The notes: generated from the letters alone by a model not told the origin. A stretch of DNA of 64,000 nucleotides from Fen-549 sp050011315 (GCA_050011315.1 JBEKJI010000005.1:1-64000), one strand, 5' to 3'. Numbered from the stretch's first letter, positions 50,660 to 59,687 are shown. Made by a program: numbers and translations.

Positions 50660-51555
50660 TCGGCGCCTAGAGCCTCAAGGTACGCATCCAACTCTTCTTC
50701 GCCGAGATCGGGGATATCCGGCGCTTGCCCTTGCGGCGAGAAGATGCCCTGTGCTTCTCGGAGAGCCGACAGGGCCGGATGCTCGAACACGAAAAACGAC
50801 GTCTGCGAGAACTCGTCGACCGGATGAACCTCGTCGATCTCAAGAGCTCCGGTAAGTGCCCCCGTGCGCTTTCCTTGCCCTCTAGCCCATACATTCCTGT
50901 CCAGCAAGTCCCGCACCTTGGCCTCAAGCGCCTCTGGGAACTTGCAGCGCCAGTCGATTCCGTCCCCACCTCTGATTGCGACCTTGATCGGTGGTTCTGT
51001 GTCGATCATGTGCAGTCGCCCGGAGACTGTCACCTCGCCCGCAGCCGTGCGAGGCTGTGGCGCGCTTAGCCGTGCGATCTTGTTGTCATCGAGTCGTACC
51101 GATTGCTTCTTGCCTCTCAGCGCGGCCGTGATATCGATGACCCCCTGAGAACCGAGTTTCCGCCGGGCCGCACCGAGTGCATCAACGACTTCGCGGCCAA
51201 GCTCCTCCTCGGCGTCGAGCGCGTTGAGCATCCCTCGTAGGTTCGCCATCGCGAGGGTCTCAGCGGGCGCGAGGGTCGCTTCGCTCTCGCGATCGTCCGT
51301 ATCGGGCTCGAGTAGAAGCACCGCGCTGCCTCGCGTGAGGCTGACGATCTTCAGTGCGCTCACAGCTTCGCCGCGCTTTCCGGGCTGGCCGGATCGCACT
51401 GGTTGCTGACCCTGTCGGACTCGGTCGAAAGCGCGCAGCGCTTTGACGAACTCCTCGATAAACCCCTCGAAAGCAGTCACCGAGATGCCGTCGCGAGCGG
51501 CCTCTCCCTCCAGCCGAAGCTCGATCGAGCCCTCTAGTTCACAGTTCTCGTCCAT
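50656..51555 (-). CDS. Unknown 299-residue protein coupled to a PIN toxin
   Basis: I recognise no family. It has alternating charged beta-like segments (SIELRLEGEAARDGISVTAF, SALKIVSLTRGSAVLLLEPD) and helical stretches (DAEEELGREVVDALGAARRK), a region with SVRLDDNKIARLSAPQPRTA and AAGEVTVSGRLHMIDTEP, and an acidic tail ending LGEEELDAYLEALGAE, a type of tail that could wrap a toxin. It ends within the PIN start (ATGA overlap), so the two are cotranslated. Antitoxin role is inferred from arrangement only. ATG 51555 has no clear ribosome site nearby. Confidence 0.45.
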   Translation of the reverse strand: MDENCELEGSIELRLEGEAARDGISVTAFEGFIEEFVKALRAFDRVRQGQQPVRSGQPGKRGEAVSALKIVSLTRGSAVLLLEPDTDDRESEATLAPAETLAMANLRGMLNALDAEEELGREVVDALGAARRKLGSQGVIDITAALRGKKQSVRLDDNKIARLSAPQPRTAAGEVTVSGRLHMIDTEPPIKVAIRGGDGIDWRCKFPEALEAKVRDLLDRNVWARGQGKRTGALTGALEIDEVHPVDEFSQTSFFVFEHPALSALREAQGIFSPQGQAPDIPDLGEEELDAYLEALGAE

Positions 51556-52009
51556 GGCTGAGAAGCGACTACTCCTTCCGCTGCCTCTATATGACGATAG
51601 GCGTTCGACACGCGCTCGGGAGATCTTTCAACGCTAGACGGATCGTACTCGGCGTGGCCGGCGTCGCGTGTCAGTGGACGGCCGAGTCGAGCGGGGGAGG
51701 ATGGAAGCGAGAGCCTGGTAAGCTTCCAGCAGCCGTTGATCTGCGACGGGGGCGCGGTGAGTACCTGAGGTTGTCGCCCCCTACGCAGACGACAACCCGC
51801 CCGACCTCTCTAGAACTCACCAAGTTCGACTTCGCTCGACTCGACCTTGGCTCTTGTAGTTCGAATACGCAGAAGGGCGCTGATCACTTGCAGAAAGTCA
51901 GGCACCCGACGATGACCCCGGCTGTGTCCGGTAGTTTCGCGGAAGGGACTGCAGGCAATACCCCCGAACTAAAGGATGTCGCCATAATCCCGATACTTGG
52001 TAATGGCAT
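51556..52009. other. Intergenic region upstream of the 52010 gene
   Basis: 454 bases between the divergent PIN pair and the metalloprotease-deaminase locus. A plus-strand frame (51591-52013) has no convincing start, composition or homology. Both divergent transcripts must begin here; no clean -35/-10 pair was found by eye. Confidence 0.3.
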
Positions 52010-52507
52010 ATGAGATCTGGTTTAATCGCGAGTGAGATGGTCGAAGCGACTGCTGAACTACCTCCTTACCTCCTGGTCCCGTATATCGCGGTCGCCGCAC
52101 ACAAAGTCCTCGAAGGCGGGCAATATGAGGAGCTCGACGAGCGTTTGAAGGATGCTGTTGAGGATGCTCGCGAACAGCTTGAGGCCGAGAGTGCTTCTAT
52201 GGCTGGCGAAGGGCGTACGCCGGGCGCCCATGCCTCGAGCGCTCTTGCTGGTGGTACCCGTAACGGACTTGAGCTCGCGACCCTCGCGTTGCAGACAAGC
52301 CCAAGCCCGGAGCACCGCTCTCCTACGACCCAACCAATGAGCGCGCAAGATCAGCTCGCTAGGTCGTCATCCCGGCTGCAGGAGTTTGTCAGCTACCTCG
52401 AAGGGCTGCGCCAAGGAAAGACGAGCGCCGCGGAAAAGCTATTACCCTGGTGCACCGAAATGTCCGAGCGGCTGTTCCCTGGCTCCGGGCACATCGCTGT
52501 CTCGTAG
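52010..52507 (+). CDS. Small helical protein preceding the metalloprotease-deaminase gene
   Basis: A 165-residue protein with no recognised family. The N-terminal part is hydrophobic and helical (ELPPYLLVPYIAVAAHKVLE), the middle acidic and helical (EELDERLKDAVEDAREQLEA), the C-terminal half low-complexity Ser/Ala/Pro. A final helix (RLQEFVSYLEGLRQGKTSAA) ends before the next gene, 51 bases downstream. ATG 52010 has a weak ribosome site; ATG 52037 is an alternative. Spacing and orientation suggest it is translated with the 52559 gene, perhaps as a regulator or partner. Confidence 0.45.
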   Translation: MRSGLIASEMVEATAELPPYLLVPYIAVAAHKVLEGGQYEELDERLKDAVEDAREQLEAESASMAGEGRTPGAHASSALAGGTRNGLELATLALQTSPSPEHRSPTTQPMSAQDQLARSSSRLQEFVSYLEGLRQGKTSAAEKLLPWCTEMSERLFPGSGHIAVS

Positions 52508-52558
52508 CGCGATCGTGGATGCTCGTCCTTCCGTCTCGCGCCTACGACAGTCGGCCGG

Positions 52559-55165
52559 ATGAGTAGCTATCTCGAAACGCTGCGCCGGTCACTTGTTGAT
52601 CGTGCGACATCCCTCGAGTCATATGTGAGCTCCCTCCAGGCTCGGACGGCTCGCACCGACGACGAGTTCGAATTGGCGCTCGAGATGTGTCTCCTTTACG
52701 CACGGCTATTCGCACGCCACGTTGATCTCGACTGGGAGATGGAGTCAGATCCAGGACTTCGCTACACGCTCCTTAAGCGTCTGATGAAGGACTTTCAAGA
52801 AAAGGAAACATGGATTGACCAGCGCTTTGCTCGCGCTACTGCTGGAGATGTTCCCAGACCCCTGAAGACGATAGTCCGCCACGAGTTTCATATGCTCGGG
52901 CTCGACATTCACGATCCGGTTCGCAAGATCCCCGCGTACGACCCGGTGCTAACCGTTGGGCCGCCGGATAACTTCGACACTTACTTGAAGGGTATCCGCG
53001 AGTATCTCTTCGAAGCGGTAAACGCTGATAACTTTGACTTCGTTGACCTCCCGAGGGATCGCCGTCACTCCCTCATATCCGTGCCTCTGGTCGAGGGTGC
53101 TCGGACCCTCTGGTATCCGATTACGATCGGCCACGAGGTCGGACACGTTCGGGTTGCCCGCGAGCGACTCACGTACGACTTCCCCAACACTTACGCATGG
53201 ACAACCCTGTCTGATTTCGAACAGGAGCTGATTCCGAGTCTTCGCGAGGCAGCGAGCGATTACGAACTAGCTCTTAAGATCCGAGAGGCACAGAAGATAC
53301 TCGGGTATTGGGTGGAAGAAACTCTCTGTGATCTCAACGCCATCCGCTTATTCGGCCACGCCGGGTTATGCGCTGTCGCCGAATTCCTTGCTGTCCTCGC
53401 TCGCCCAGATGGCGTGAGTCCGGAAACCCCTTCCGATAGGCATCCGCCGCTGAGTTTGCGCCTAGAGATGATGAAGGGCTTCCTAGACTATCTAGGTGAA
53501 CCCGACCTCACCGGCCACGCCGATGCTTGGTCGGATTATCAATGGCATGACGCGCTCTCCCTCGATTCAAAATGGCAATTCGCAGCGTACGTGCTCCGTA
53601 AAGAAGAGAACATGGCGACGCTTTTCCGGCATGTTCTAGCTTGGGGCACCGTTTATCGCTCAAGCGAGCGAGCACGCCACGTAGATTGGTTATCCTCGGA
53701 ATTCTTGAGCGGTATACCTGGTGGTACCCATTGCCCGAACGTAGCATCGTACGATCACGCATGGATTACCACTGCCGATATAGTAAACGCTGCCTGGGCG
53801 GCTAGGGGAATGCTCGACACTCCATCTCGACCCGATGATGTGAAGCAACCTGCGCTGTTACGGGAAATAGGCGACCATCAACAACGGCGCGTGATTCTGG
53901 ATCGCCTAGCTAGCAAGGCCGTCGATTCGCTCGAGTTCGCGAGTCTATGGGCGGCGACTGGAGGCGAGGTCGTCCATAACCGAAGTGGTAAAACGCGAAA
54001 GCGGCGATTAAGAAGGTCACCGACGCCCGGTGTTTTATCTAGAGGCCAAATCCTCGAACGGCTGCACGAGGACGGACAGCGAAGACTCGTCGTAACTCCG
54101 CTCCTTGAGCCTGCTATTCAGGACGCCGGCATCGATCTACGTCTGTGTCCTGACTTCATTGTCCAGCGCCACTCCGCGACGACGGCTTTCGATCCTCTAG
54201 ACCGGGAGCAGGACCCCCGGGCAATGCAAGAGCATGTACAGAAATCGTGGAACGTTCCGTTCATCCTGCATCCCGGTGAGACTGTCCTCGGTGCGACTCT
54301 GGAGTACATCTTTGTGCCGACCGACCTCACCGCTCAGGTAGTCACACGTTCTTCATATGGACGAGTAGGGCTAGTGACGGCAACTGCGGTGGAGGTACAG
54401 CCCGGCTCGCCAGGCGTCATCACTCTCGAGCTTGTCAATCTCAGCGAGACACCGATTACGCTATCCCCCGGACTTCGTATTGCGCAGCTCGTTCTCTTCG
54501 GAATAGGAGACTCTGAGAAGGCGACTACGGGGACATACCGCTTCGCGGTTGGTCCAGAATTCTCGAAGATCGAGGGCGACCGAGACGCGGCGCCGTTACG
54601 AAGACTTCAAGCGGTCACGCACTCTCGTCTCGGTGGCGACCTACTTTTTGGCAGCGCCAGGTTGCTGAGGCGAATGGCGTTCGTCTTCGCCGGAGAACGC
54701 GATCAGGTCGGACTCTTCTCGCGGATAGCCGCCGCAGAAGGAGCTGGTACTGCGATAACGCTTGCCGAGAACGATACTCGCCCCTCGCCCGTCGCGGCAG
54801 CACTTCTCGCGACGGAGGATCGAGTGGCGGAATGCTGTGCGCGAGGTGACACGAGTCTCCCGGCGCTCGCCATCGCGATTGAGCGATTGAGCCGTCTACT
54901 ATCGCGAGGTGCGGTGATTGAAGTCTCTGACGTTGAGGACGAGGCGATAGGAACGCGAGCGCTCATTAGACTTAGTGCTCCGGACTCTTCGCCGACCTAC
55001 ACGATTCTCTCGACGCGTCATAGATGGACGGTCGAAGTCTCAGAGAGCGAAGGATCGGCCGAGATCGAAGACTTCTTAGCGAATGCTCTCGCGTCGCGAG
55101 GAACAGCGCCGCCTCGACGGGCGAATATGTGGCCCGGCGAAGGCGCGACTAATACCGACTCGTAG
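52559..55165 (+). CDS. Fusion of HExxH metalloprotease-like domain and dCTP deaminase domain
   Basis: An 868-residue protein in at least three parts. Residues about 100-330 are a predicted gluzincin: ITIGHEVGHVRVA (HEVGH 192-196), and WVEETLCDLNAIRLFG with Glu 253/254 and Asp 258 as candidate third ligands. Residues about 493-690 resemble dCTP deaminase/dUTPase: SRGQILERL, DAGIDLRLCPDF, LHPGETVLGATLEYIFVP, VVTRSSYGRVGLVTATAVEV, GVITLELVN with the catalytic Glu 624, and LSPGLRIAQLVLF. The Glu and the RSS-GR-G signature are kept, so dCTP or dUTP binding and deamination look possible. The remaining C-terminal region (690-868) is unknown. dCTP deaminases deplete dCTP against phages; a metalloprotease fusion is not one I know. 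ATG 52559, weak ribosome site. Family calls for both domains are by motif. Confidence 0.7.
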   Translation: MSSYLETLRRSLVDRATSLESYVSSLQARTARTDDEFELALEMCLLYARLFARHVDLDWEMESDPGLRYTLLKRLMKDFQEKETWIDQRFARATAGDVPRPLKTIVRHEFHMLGLDIHDPVRKIPAYDPVLTVGPPDNFDTYLKGIREYLFEAVNADNFDFVDLPRDRRHSLISVPLVEGARTLWYPITIGHEVGHVRVARERLTYDFPNTYAWTTLSDFEQELIPSLREAASDYELALKIREAQKILGYWVEETLCDLNAIRLFGHAGLCAVAEFLAVLARPDGVSPETPSDRHPPLSLRLEMMKGFLDYLGEPDLTGHADAWSDYQWHDALSLDSKWQFAAYVLRKEENMATLFRHVLAWGTVYRSSERARHVDWLSSEFLSGIPGGTHCPNVASYDHAWITTADIVNAAWAARGMLDTPSRPDDVKQPALLREIGDHQQRRVILDRLASKAVDSLEFASLWAATGGEVVHNRSGKTRKRRLRRSPTPGVLSRGQILERLHEDGQRRLVVTPLLEPAIQDAGIDLRLCPDFIVQRHSATTAFDPLDREQDPRAMQEHVQKSWNVPFILHPGETVLGATLEYIFVPTDLTAQVVTRSSYGRVGLVTATAVEVQPGSPGVITLELVNLSETPITLSPGLRIAQLVLFGIGDSEKATTGTYRFAVGPEFSKIEGDRDAAPLRRLQAVTHSRLGGDLLFGSARLLRRMAFVFAGERDQVGLFSRIAAAEGAGTAITLAENDTRPSPVAAALLATEDRVAECCARGDTSLPALAIAIERLSRLLSRGAVIEVSDVEDEAIGTRALIRLSAPDSSPTYTILSTRHRWTVEVSESEGSAEIEDFLANALASRGTAPPRRANMWPGEGATNTDS

Positions 55166-55258
55166 TTCAGCTCGGGCCAGCAGACTTCTCTTGACGAGGA
55201 TTATCAACGGTGCTAACGGCGCGGCTGGCTTCTATTTGCGTCTCGCGCTCCGACAGCT

Positions 55259-56119
55259 CTACTCTCCGCCAATGCTTACAACGCGAACAGCAAGGGTCGA
55301 CCACTTGAGCGGAAGAGGACCGACTCTCTGAAACGTAGCCCGTTGGGTGTTGCCCTCAGGACTTAGGCGTTGCGTCGCAATAACTGCTCCGTCCGCTGTA
55401 GAGAACAGCTCGATTTCGACTGGAGCGGGGTCATCGACAAGCGGATGAAGCGTTACCGCGAACGAAAACCCCCTGGGGGAGTCCTCTACTGCCAAGGAAT
55501 AGTCATAAACTCGATGGAAGCCGAGTCGAACTAGATCGTCGCTCTCAAGCGATCGGTCGCGGCGCTGGAGCTGGCCTTCACGTACTACGCTCTCAGATGT
55601 CTCCGTTTCTACCCCCCACAGCCCAGCAGAAGAAGCTGGCATTGGCAGTAACTCGTGCGGCTGATGAACTCCGAACGCATTCGCCAGCGATGAGAGCACG
55701 AGCTGCCCCAGCGATGCGAGTCGAGACTCTTTTACGGTCGTGTTCTTCTCGAAGTCGCCGGCGATGGCCCGCCGAGCCCGTACGCAATCCGTCTGCGAGC
55801 AAGAAGCAACGTGTGCCGCTAGAGCGTTCGCAGCAAGTGTGGAACCTCCGACGTACTCGAATAGCACTTCCGCCGAGGGACAAGTTGATTCCCAGGCAAG
55901 AGCGAGAGCACGCTCACACGACTTACAGGAACCAGCTAGATGAGCTCGCTGTTCTCCCGAGAGGAATGCAAACCCCTCTCGTGCCGCAGTCAATAGCACT
56001 GCTAACGGCGGGCAGTTTGCCGTAAGCAAGGGTGCGTTTGGAATCTCTCGATCCTCTCCAACCGAACGACTGGCTCGCAGCGCTTCGGTCAGCAGCTTCG
56101 CGCTGTTAGCGTGATCCAT
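55259..56119 (-). CDS. Predicted zinc-binding anti-sigma factor-like protein
   Basis: A 286-residue protein from ATG 56119, preceded by GGAGGAACCC. The N-terminal half contains two motifs like those of zinc anti-sigma factors: HLAGSCKSCERALALAWES and HVASCSQTDCVRARRAIAG. The C-terminal half is beta-rich and has a domain (RVYDYSLAVEDSPRGFSFAV, APVEIELFSTADGAVIATQR) that may be an extracytoplasmic or sensor domain, though no transmembrane helix is obvious. It overlaps the end of the sigma factor gene by 14 bases, a typical sigma/anti-sigma arrangement. The zinc role is inferred from the Cys/His spacing. Confidence 0.55.
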   Translation of the reverse strand: MDHANSAKLLTEALRASRSVGEDREIPNAPLLTANCPPLAVLLTAAREGFAFLSGEQRAHLAGSCKSCERALALAWESTCPSAEVLFEYVGGSTLAANALAAHVASCSQTDCVRARRAIAGDFEKNTTVKESRLASLGQLVLSSLANAFGVHQPHELLPMPASSAGLWGVETETSESVVREGQLQRRDRSLESDDLVRLGFHRVYDYSLAVEDSPRGFSFAVTLHPLVDDPAPVEIELFSTADGAVIATQRLSPEGNTQRATFQRVGPLPLKWSTLAVRVVSIGGE

Positions 56120-57467
56120 TGGGTTCCTCCCTCGGGCAAAACACAAGTACTAGGCCCGATCGGCGTGATTCACCGTCGATCGTCTCGTGAGGGAGCTCTA
56201 TTCCTGACTTCGCTGGTCGCGACTTCCCTCCCGACGTCTTTCTCACTTCAGCAGATGTCTTTTGAACCGTTGATCGCTTGGGTTGAAACTCCATAAGAAC
56301 GAGTCCTCGCCCGGAGGTCGCTTCTTGCTTGTCGATGATCTGATAGCCCTGATCCTCAAGCAAGCGAACGAGCTTTCCGAACCCTTTGCTCAAGTATCCG
56401 GCGACTGTGGCCACCGCTTCGCCGAGGAGGCTTGCGGTCGCGATGTAGTCATCGTCGCCAGTCTCCTCGATGATTGACAAATGCGCTTCAACCGCTCGCC
56501 GCTCTGACTCAAACAACTTCCGGCCATCTCCAAGAGGCAGGGCAGCGCTCGTGGTGAGCGCTAACGTGATCGCCGGTCGTAAGAGTGCAAACGCCAGAAC
56601 CTTGTCAAAATCGGACGATGACGCAGGGTTCTCGAGCGAATCGTCCTCGACAGTCTCGTGCGAAGGACGCCTCTCCTGACTCCTCAGCCAGTCAGTGAAG
56701 CGATTACTTGCGATCTTAAAAGCCCAAGGCGCGAATAGAGATCCCGGGCGAAAGCCACTGAACCCGATGAGGATCCTCATCGCGACATCCTGGGCGAGAT
56801 CCTCGGCGTCGTGTTTGTTTCCGACGCGTCGCCTAAGGTAGCTGAGTATTGATGGATAGATACCTATGCAACATTCCTCGCCGAAGAACTTCCAACCGAG
56901 TTCGACTACGAGCTCGCGAAGCGCTCGCGCGTCCTGTGAGCTGAAGAAGGTTGGCACCCTCTTCGCATGCTCGGCGACTTTCTCCCCGCATCGTCTCGCT
57001 AATTCGGTGGGAACGCCACGCGTTCGTAGCTCAGACGCAACGAGCCGCGTGAGCTCGTCTTCGAGCTCACGCACAGCGCGTTTCTCACCGGCAGCGACCC
57101 GCTCAAGAAGGCCGAGGACGCTCGCCGATCCAGGATCATCCTGAGAAAGCTGATCGCTCAGCTCGCCAGCCCTCCCTTTGCCGACACCAAGCTTGCGGAC
57201 TAGGGGAACGATAGCCGGGCATGCTCCGTCGACGAGCTCTCGATCATGAAAGTCCCAGGCCAGCTCCGTGACGACGCCGAGCAACACCTCGAGCTCGCTT
57301 GGCTCGGTTGCCGTAGCGGCTTCGGGGACTTGCTCCGCGGCTCGTATTGCGCAGCGCCGAGCCCCCTCGTAGGGCACGCCGTGTGAGGCCAAGCGCTCTG
57401 CAACTAAATCGACCATCGTCGTCCACACCGTCGATTCGCGACTCAGGGCCTTCTGCGCTCTCGACAT
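56106..57467 (-). CDS. ECF-like sigma factor with tandemly duplicated N-terminal domain
   Basis: A 453-residue protein from ATG 57467 (ribosome site AGGAGG at 57477-57482; TTG 57473 is also in frame). Residues 205-270 are a sigma-70 region 2: PSILSYLRRRVGNKHDAEDL, AQDVAMRILIGFSGF, FAPWAFKIASNRFTDWLRSQ. A domain of about 90 residues appears twice, residues 21-110 (VAERLASHGVPYEGARRC, ELAWDFHDREL, AIVPLVRKLG) and 142-231 (VASELRTRGVPTELARRCGE, VELGWKFFGEEC, SILSYLRRRVG); they align without gaps. Only the second copy retains sigma region 2 identity. A later helical segment (ERRAVEAHLSIIEETGDDDY) may be region 4-like but lacks its typical sequence. Ordinary ECF factors are about 200 residues long. 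Paired with the zinc protein at 55259. Confidence 0.65.
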   Translation of the reverse strand: MSRAQKALSRESTVWTTMVDLVAERLASHGVPYEGARRCAIRAAEQVPEAATATEPSELEVLLGVVTELAWDFHDRELVDGACPAIVPLVRKLGVGKGRAGELSDQLSQDDPGSASVLGLLERVAAGEKRAVRELEDELTRLVASELRTRGVPTELARRCGEKVAEHAKRVPTFFSSQDARALRELVVELGWKFFGEECCIGIYPSILSYLRRRVGNKHDAEDLAQDVAMRILIGFSGFRPGSLFAPWAFKIASNRFTDWLRSQERRPSHETVEDDSLENPASSSDFDKVLAFALLRPAITLALTTSAALPLGDGRKLFESERRAVEAHLSIIEETGDDDYIATASLLGEAVATVAGYLSKGFGKLVRLLEDQGYQIIDKQEATSGRGLVLMEFQPKRSTVQKTSAEVRKTSGGKSRPAKSGIELPHETIDGESRRSGLVLVFCPREEPNGSR

Positions 57468-57675
57468 TCTCAACGGCCTCCTAGCTCGACTCCCGCTCTC
57501 GTGAAGTCTTTACGACGGACGTCCTGTTTTTTTTGCAGCCAACGATTGCCGGCGTCGACCGTATTCCTCCGACACAACGGTCCGTATCTCAACGTCGCGA
57601 CCGTTTCGTTCCCCCAAGAACGCGAGGCGCCGTCTCTCGTTCGCTACACGGCCTCGCATATGCGAAAGGAGCCCG

Positions 57676-58512
57676 ATGTTCATTTCACCCCGAAACCTTG
57701 GAAAGCATTGGCTGCTTGGGCTTACGGTCGCGACCGCGCTCATCGTTGGCGCGACGGTCGGGTGCCAGGGCTCGCACAACCAAGGGATGTCTTCTTCGTG
57801 CCCTGGCTCGCCGATCGAGCCGATTTCCGCTCCGCAGAACGATGTCGAAGAACTTGCCCTCGACGTCTCGATCTCGACCAAGTCGGCATCTCTTCGGGCG
57901 GCGTACGAAGCCGCCGCACTCGCGCGCGTAAACCAGGCGGCCTCGGAGAAAGGGGCGATCAGGATCATCGCGTTCGGCGCGTCAGGCGTCGGAGCAAAAG
58001 TCGTGTTCGAGGGGTCGTTCGCGCCGGTGAGCGACGACGACGTCTACAACCAGGCTGCCCAGAACCGCGCCTCGTGCTGGGCGAAGCAGGCGATCGCGCA
58101 GGCGCTCGCGACGCGCACGGCTCCTCGCGATAGCGGAACTGACGTCGCTGGGGCAACCGCTTCGTTGATCACCGACGCTCGCTCGCTCGTCGGGCCTGGC
58201 GGTACGACGTCCGTGGCCGTCTTTACGGACGGCTGCCAGGCTCCGGCACCCTCGGGCCCTAACCACAACCTGAACGATCTCTGCCAGCTCCTCGTCTCAG
58301 GCGAGAGTCCTGCTCGGATCCTCGGCGCGCATGAGGCGGAATTCTCGCTCGGAGACGCACGCGGAGTGACGATCACAATGAAGGGGGTCGGCGTAGGCCG
58401 CAACCAGAATGGGGCGAGCACCACTTTCGCACGGAAGTTAGTGGAGCTATGGGTGACGGCCTGCCACAGAGCTAACGCGCGCACGTGCGAGATCGGGAGC
58501 GCCGTCTCATGA
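57676..58512 (+). CDS. VWA-like lipoprotein at the start of a transfer operon
   Basis: A 278-residue lipoprotein; ATG 57676 follows AAAGGAG. Lipobox GATVGC. The mature part has a MIDAS-like DVSISTKSASLRAAY and a late VAVFTDGCQ, i.e. a von Willebrand factor A-type fold that binds a metal and a partner protein. Two Cys (SCWAKQ, DLCQLL) and a final CHRANARTCEIG may form disulfides. It begins a run of overlapping genes (ATGA to 58509). Role in cell-contact or conjugation machinery is inferred from neighbours. Confidence 0.6.
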   Translation: MFISPRNLGKHWLLGLTVATALIVGATVGCQGSHNQGMSSSCPGSPIEPISAPQNDVEELALDVSISTKSASLRAAYEAAALARVNQAASEKGAIRIIAFGASGVGAKVVFEGSFAPVSDDDVYNQAAQNRASCWAKQAIAQALATRTAPRDSGTDVAGATASLITDARSLVGPGGTTSVAVFTDGCQAPAPSGPNHNLNDLCQLLVSGESPARILGAHEAEFSLGDARGVTITMKGVGVGRNQNGASTTFARKLVELWVTACHRANARTCEIGSAVS

Positions 58513-59687
58513 GCTGGCTCCTGAGCAACAAGAACGCGGACGGATCGCTGCGCGAAACGAGTGCCGAGACGCACCGGCGAATCCGCACGGCCTGCCGCTC
58601 TCTCTTCCGGATCGACAGCTCGCCCAACGTTATCGGCACCCAGCAGAACGGCAGCGACGCGTCGTTGATCTCGATCAAGGCGCCCGATCCCGTCCAGGCG
58701 CCGGCAGTGACGTTGCCGATCAAGGTCACGGCCGAGGAGCGCGCGACCCACTCTCGCTTTAGGGCGGCCCTCCTGTTCGAGCGGCAGAGGATCGATCGCG
58801 AGCGGACGACGAAGCGCCAACTGCTCGGTCGGCAACTTGCCCGGCTCCGGACGCTCCGCTTCCGCAAGGAGCAGGCTCACGAGCGGCTCGAGAAGTCGGA
58901 AAGCGATAGAGACACCTTCGTCAAGAACGTGCCTAAGCCCAGGCAGCGTTTCCTCAACGCTCCAGTTGCGAGGACGATGCCGCTCGTGCCTTGGGCGCTC
59001 TGGGGCGCGGACACGATGATCATCGCCAGAGCGTGGGGCCTCTTCGGGCCGGTGGCGGTCCCGTTCGTCCGGGCATCAGGGGGTATGGCGGCGCTCACGA
59101 TGCTGCTTAGAGCCGGGCTAGTGAGTTTCGGCCTCATTTTCGGAGTGCGCTTCGCTGGCAGCCGCTTGCGCGACACGGTCGATCAGCTCCGAGCAACACG
59201 CCCGAAGGTCGGGCACGCCTGTGATGCGAGCGTTGCCGGCGCCGTGATCGTGGCGGCGATCGCGCTAGCGGTCGCCACGGCAGAGATGCAGGCGGCGTTG
59301 CTGCAGATCGTGTCTGGTGGCTCGAGCGTCAATGTGCCGACAGCGCTCCTCTTCGCGATCGTCGCCTTCCTGATCACGGTCTCGCTCGCCTGCGGCTACT
59401 TCCTCAACGAACCCGAGCTGAAGGAGGCGCGTGTGCATGAGCAACGCATCAAGGAGGGCTTCACAGCGCTCGATGCCGCTGTTTCGGCTGAGGACGATCA
59501 GAGGGGCGACGTGCGCTCGACGATCGAAGAGCTCCGTGGCCTGGATCGCCAAGAGAAGCTGCTGATCGAAGAGCAGAAGGCTCACGCGGACGAGGAGGTC
59601 TTCACCTTCAAGGCAGCAAACGGTCCGGTCTACGGCTTCGAGTTCGACAACGAGCCCGACCAAAAGGACGGCGAGAAGGATGGCTAG
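58509..59687 (+). CDS. Membrane protein with coiled-coil region
   Basis: A 392-residue protein from ATG 58509, overlapping the previous stop. The N-terminal 160 residues are charged and helical (RFRAALLFERQRIDRERTTK, RQLARLRTLRFRKEQAHERL), then a membrane region of three or four helices (VPWALWGADTMIIARAWGLF, ALTMLLRAGLVSFGLIFGVR, AGAVIVAAIALAVATAEMQA, TALLFAIVAFLITVSLACGY), then a helical tail with KEARVHEQRIKEGFTALDAA and EELRGLDRQEKLLIEEQKAH. Unknown family; probably a scaffold in the transfer operon. Overlaps the next start. Confidence 0.55.
   Translation: MSWLLSNKNADGSLRETSAETHRRIRTACRSLFRIDSSPNVIGTQQNGSDASLISIKAPDPVQAPAVTLPIKVTAEERATHSRFRAALLFERQRIDRERTTKRQLLGRQLARLRTLRFRKEQAHERLEKSESDRDTFVKNVPKPRQRFLNAPVARTMPLVPWALWGADTMIIARAWGLFGPVAVPFVRASGGMAALTMLLRAGLVSFGLIFGVRFAGSRLRDTVDQLRATRPKVGHACDASVAGAVIVAAIALAVATAEMQAALLQIVSGGSSVNVPTALLFAIVAFLITVSLACGYFLNEPELKEARVHEQRIKEGFTALDAAVSAEDDQRGDVRSTIEELRGLDRQEKLLIEEQKAHADEEVFTFKAANGPVYGFEFDNEPDQKDGEKDG

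Noticed and set aside
51591..52013. 140-codon plus-strand frame ending in an ATGA overlap with 52010
   Set aside because: No ribosome site, low-complexity composition and no family pattern; the overlap alone is weak support.
57530..57537. Run of eight T as a rho-independent terminator
   Set aside because: It lies between divergent genes with only GGACGTCC upstream, which has no loop; no transcript is expected to end there.
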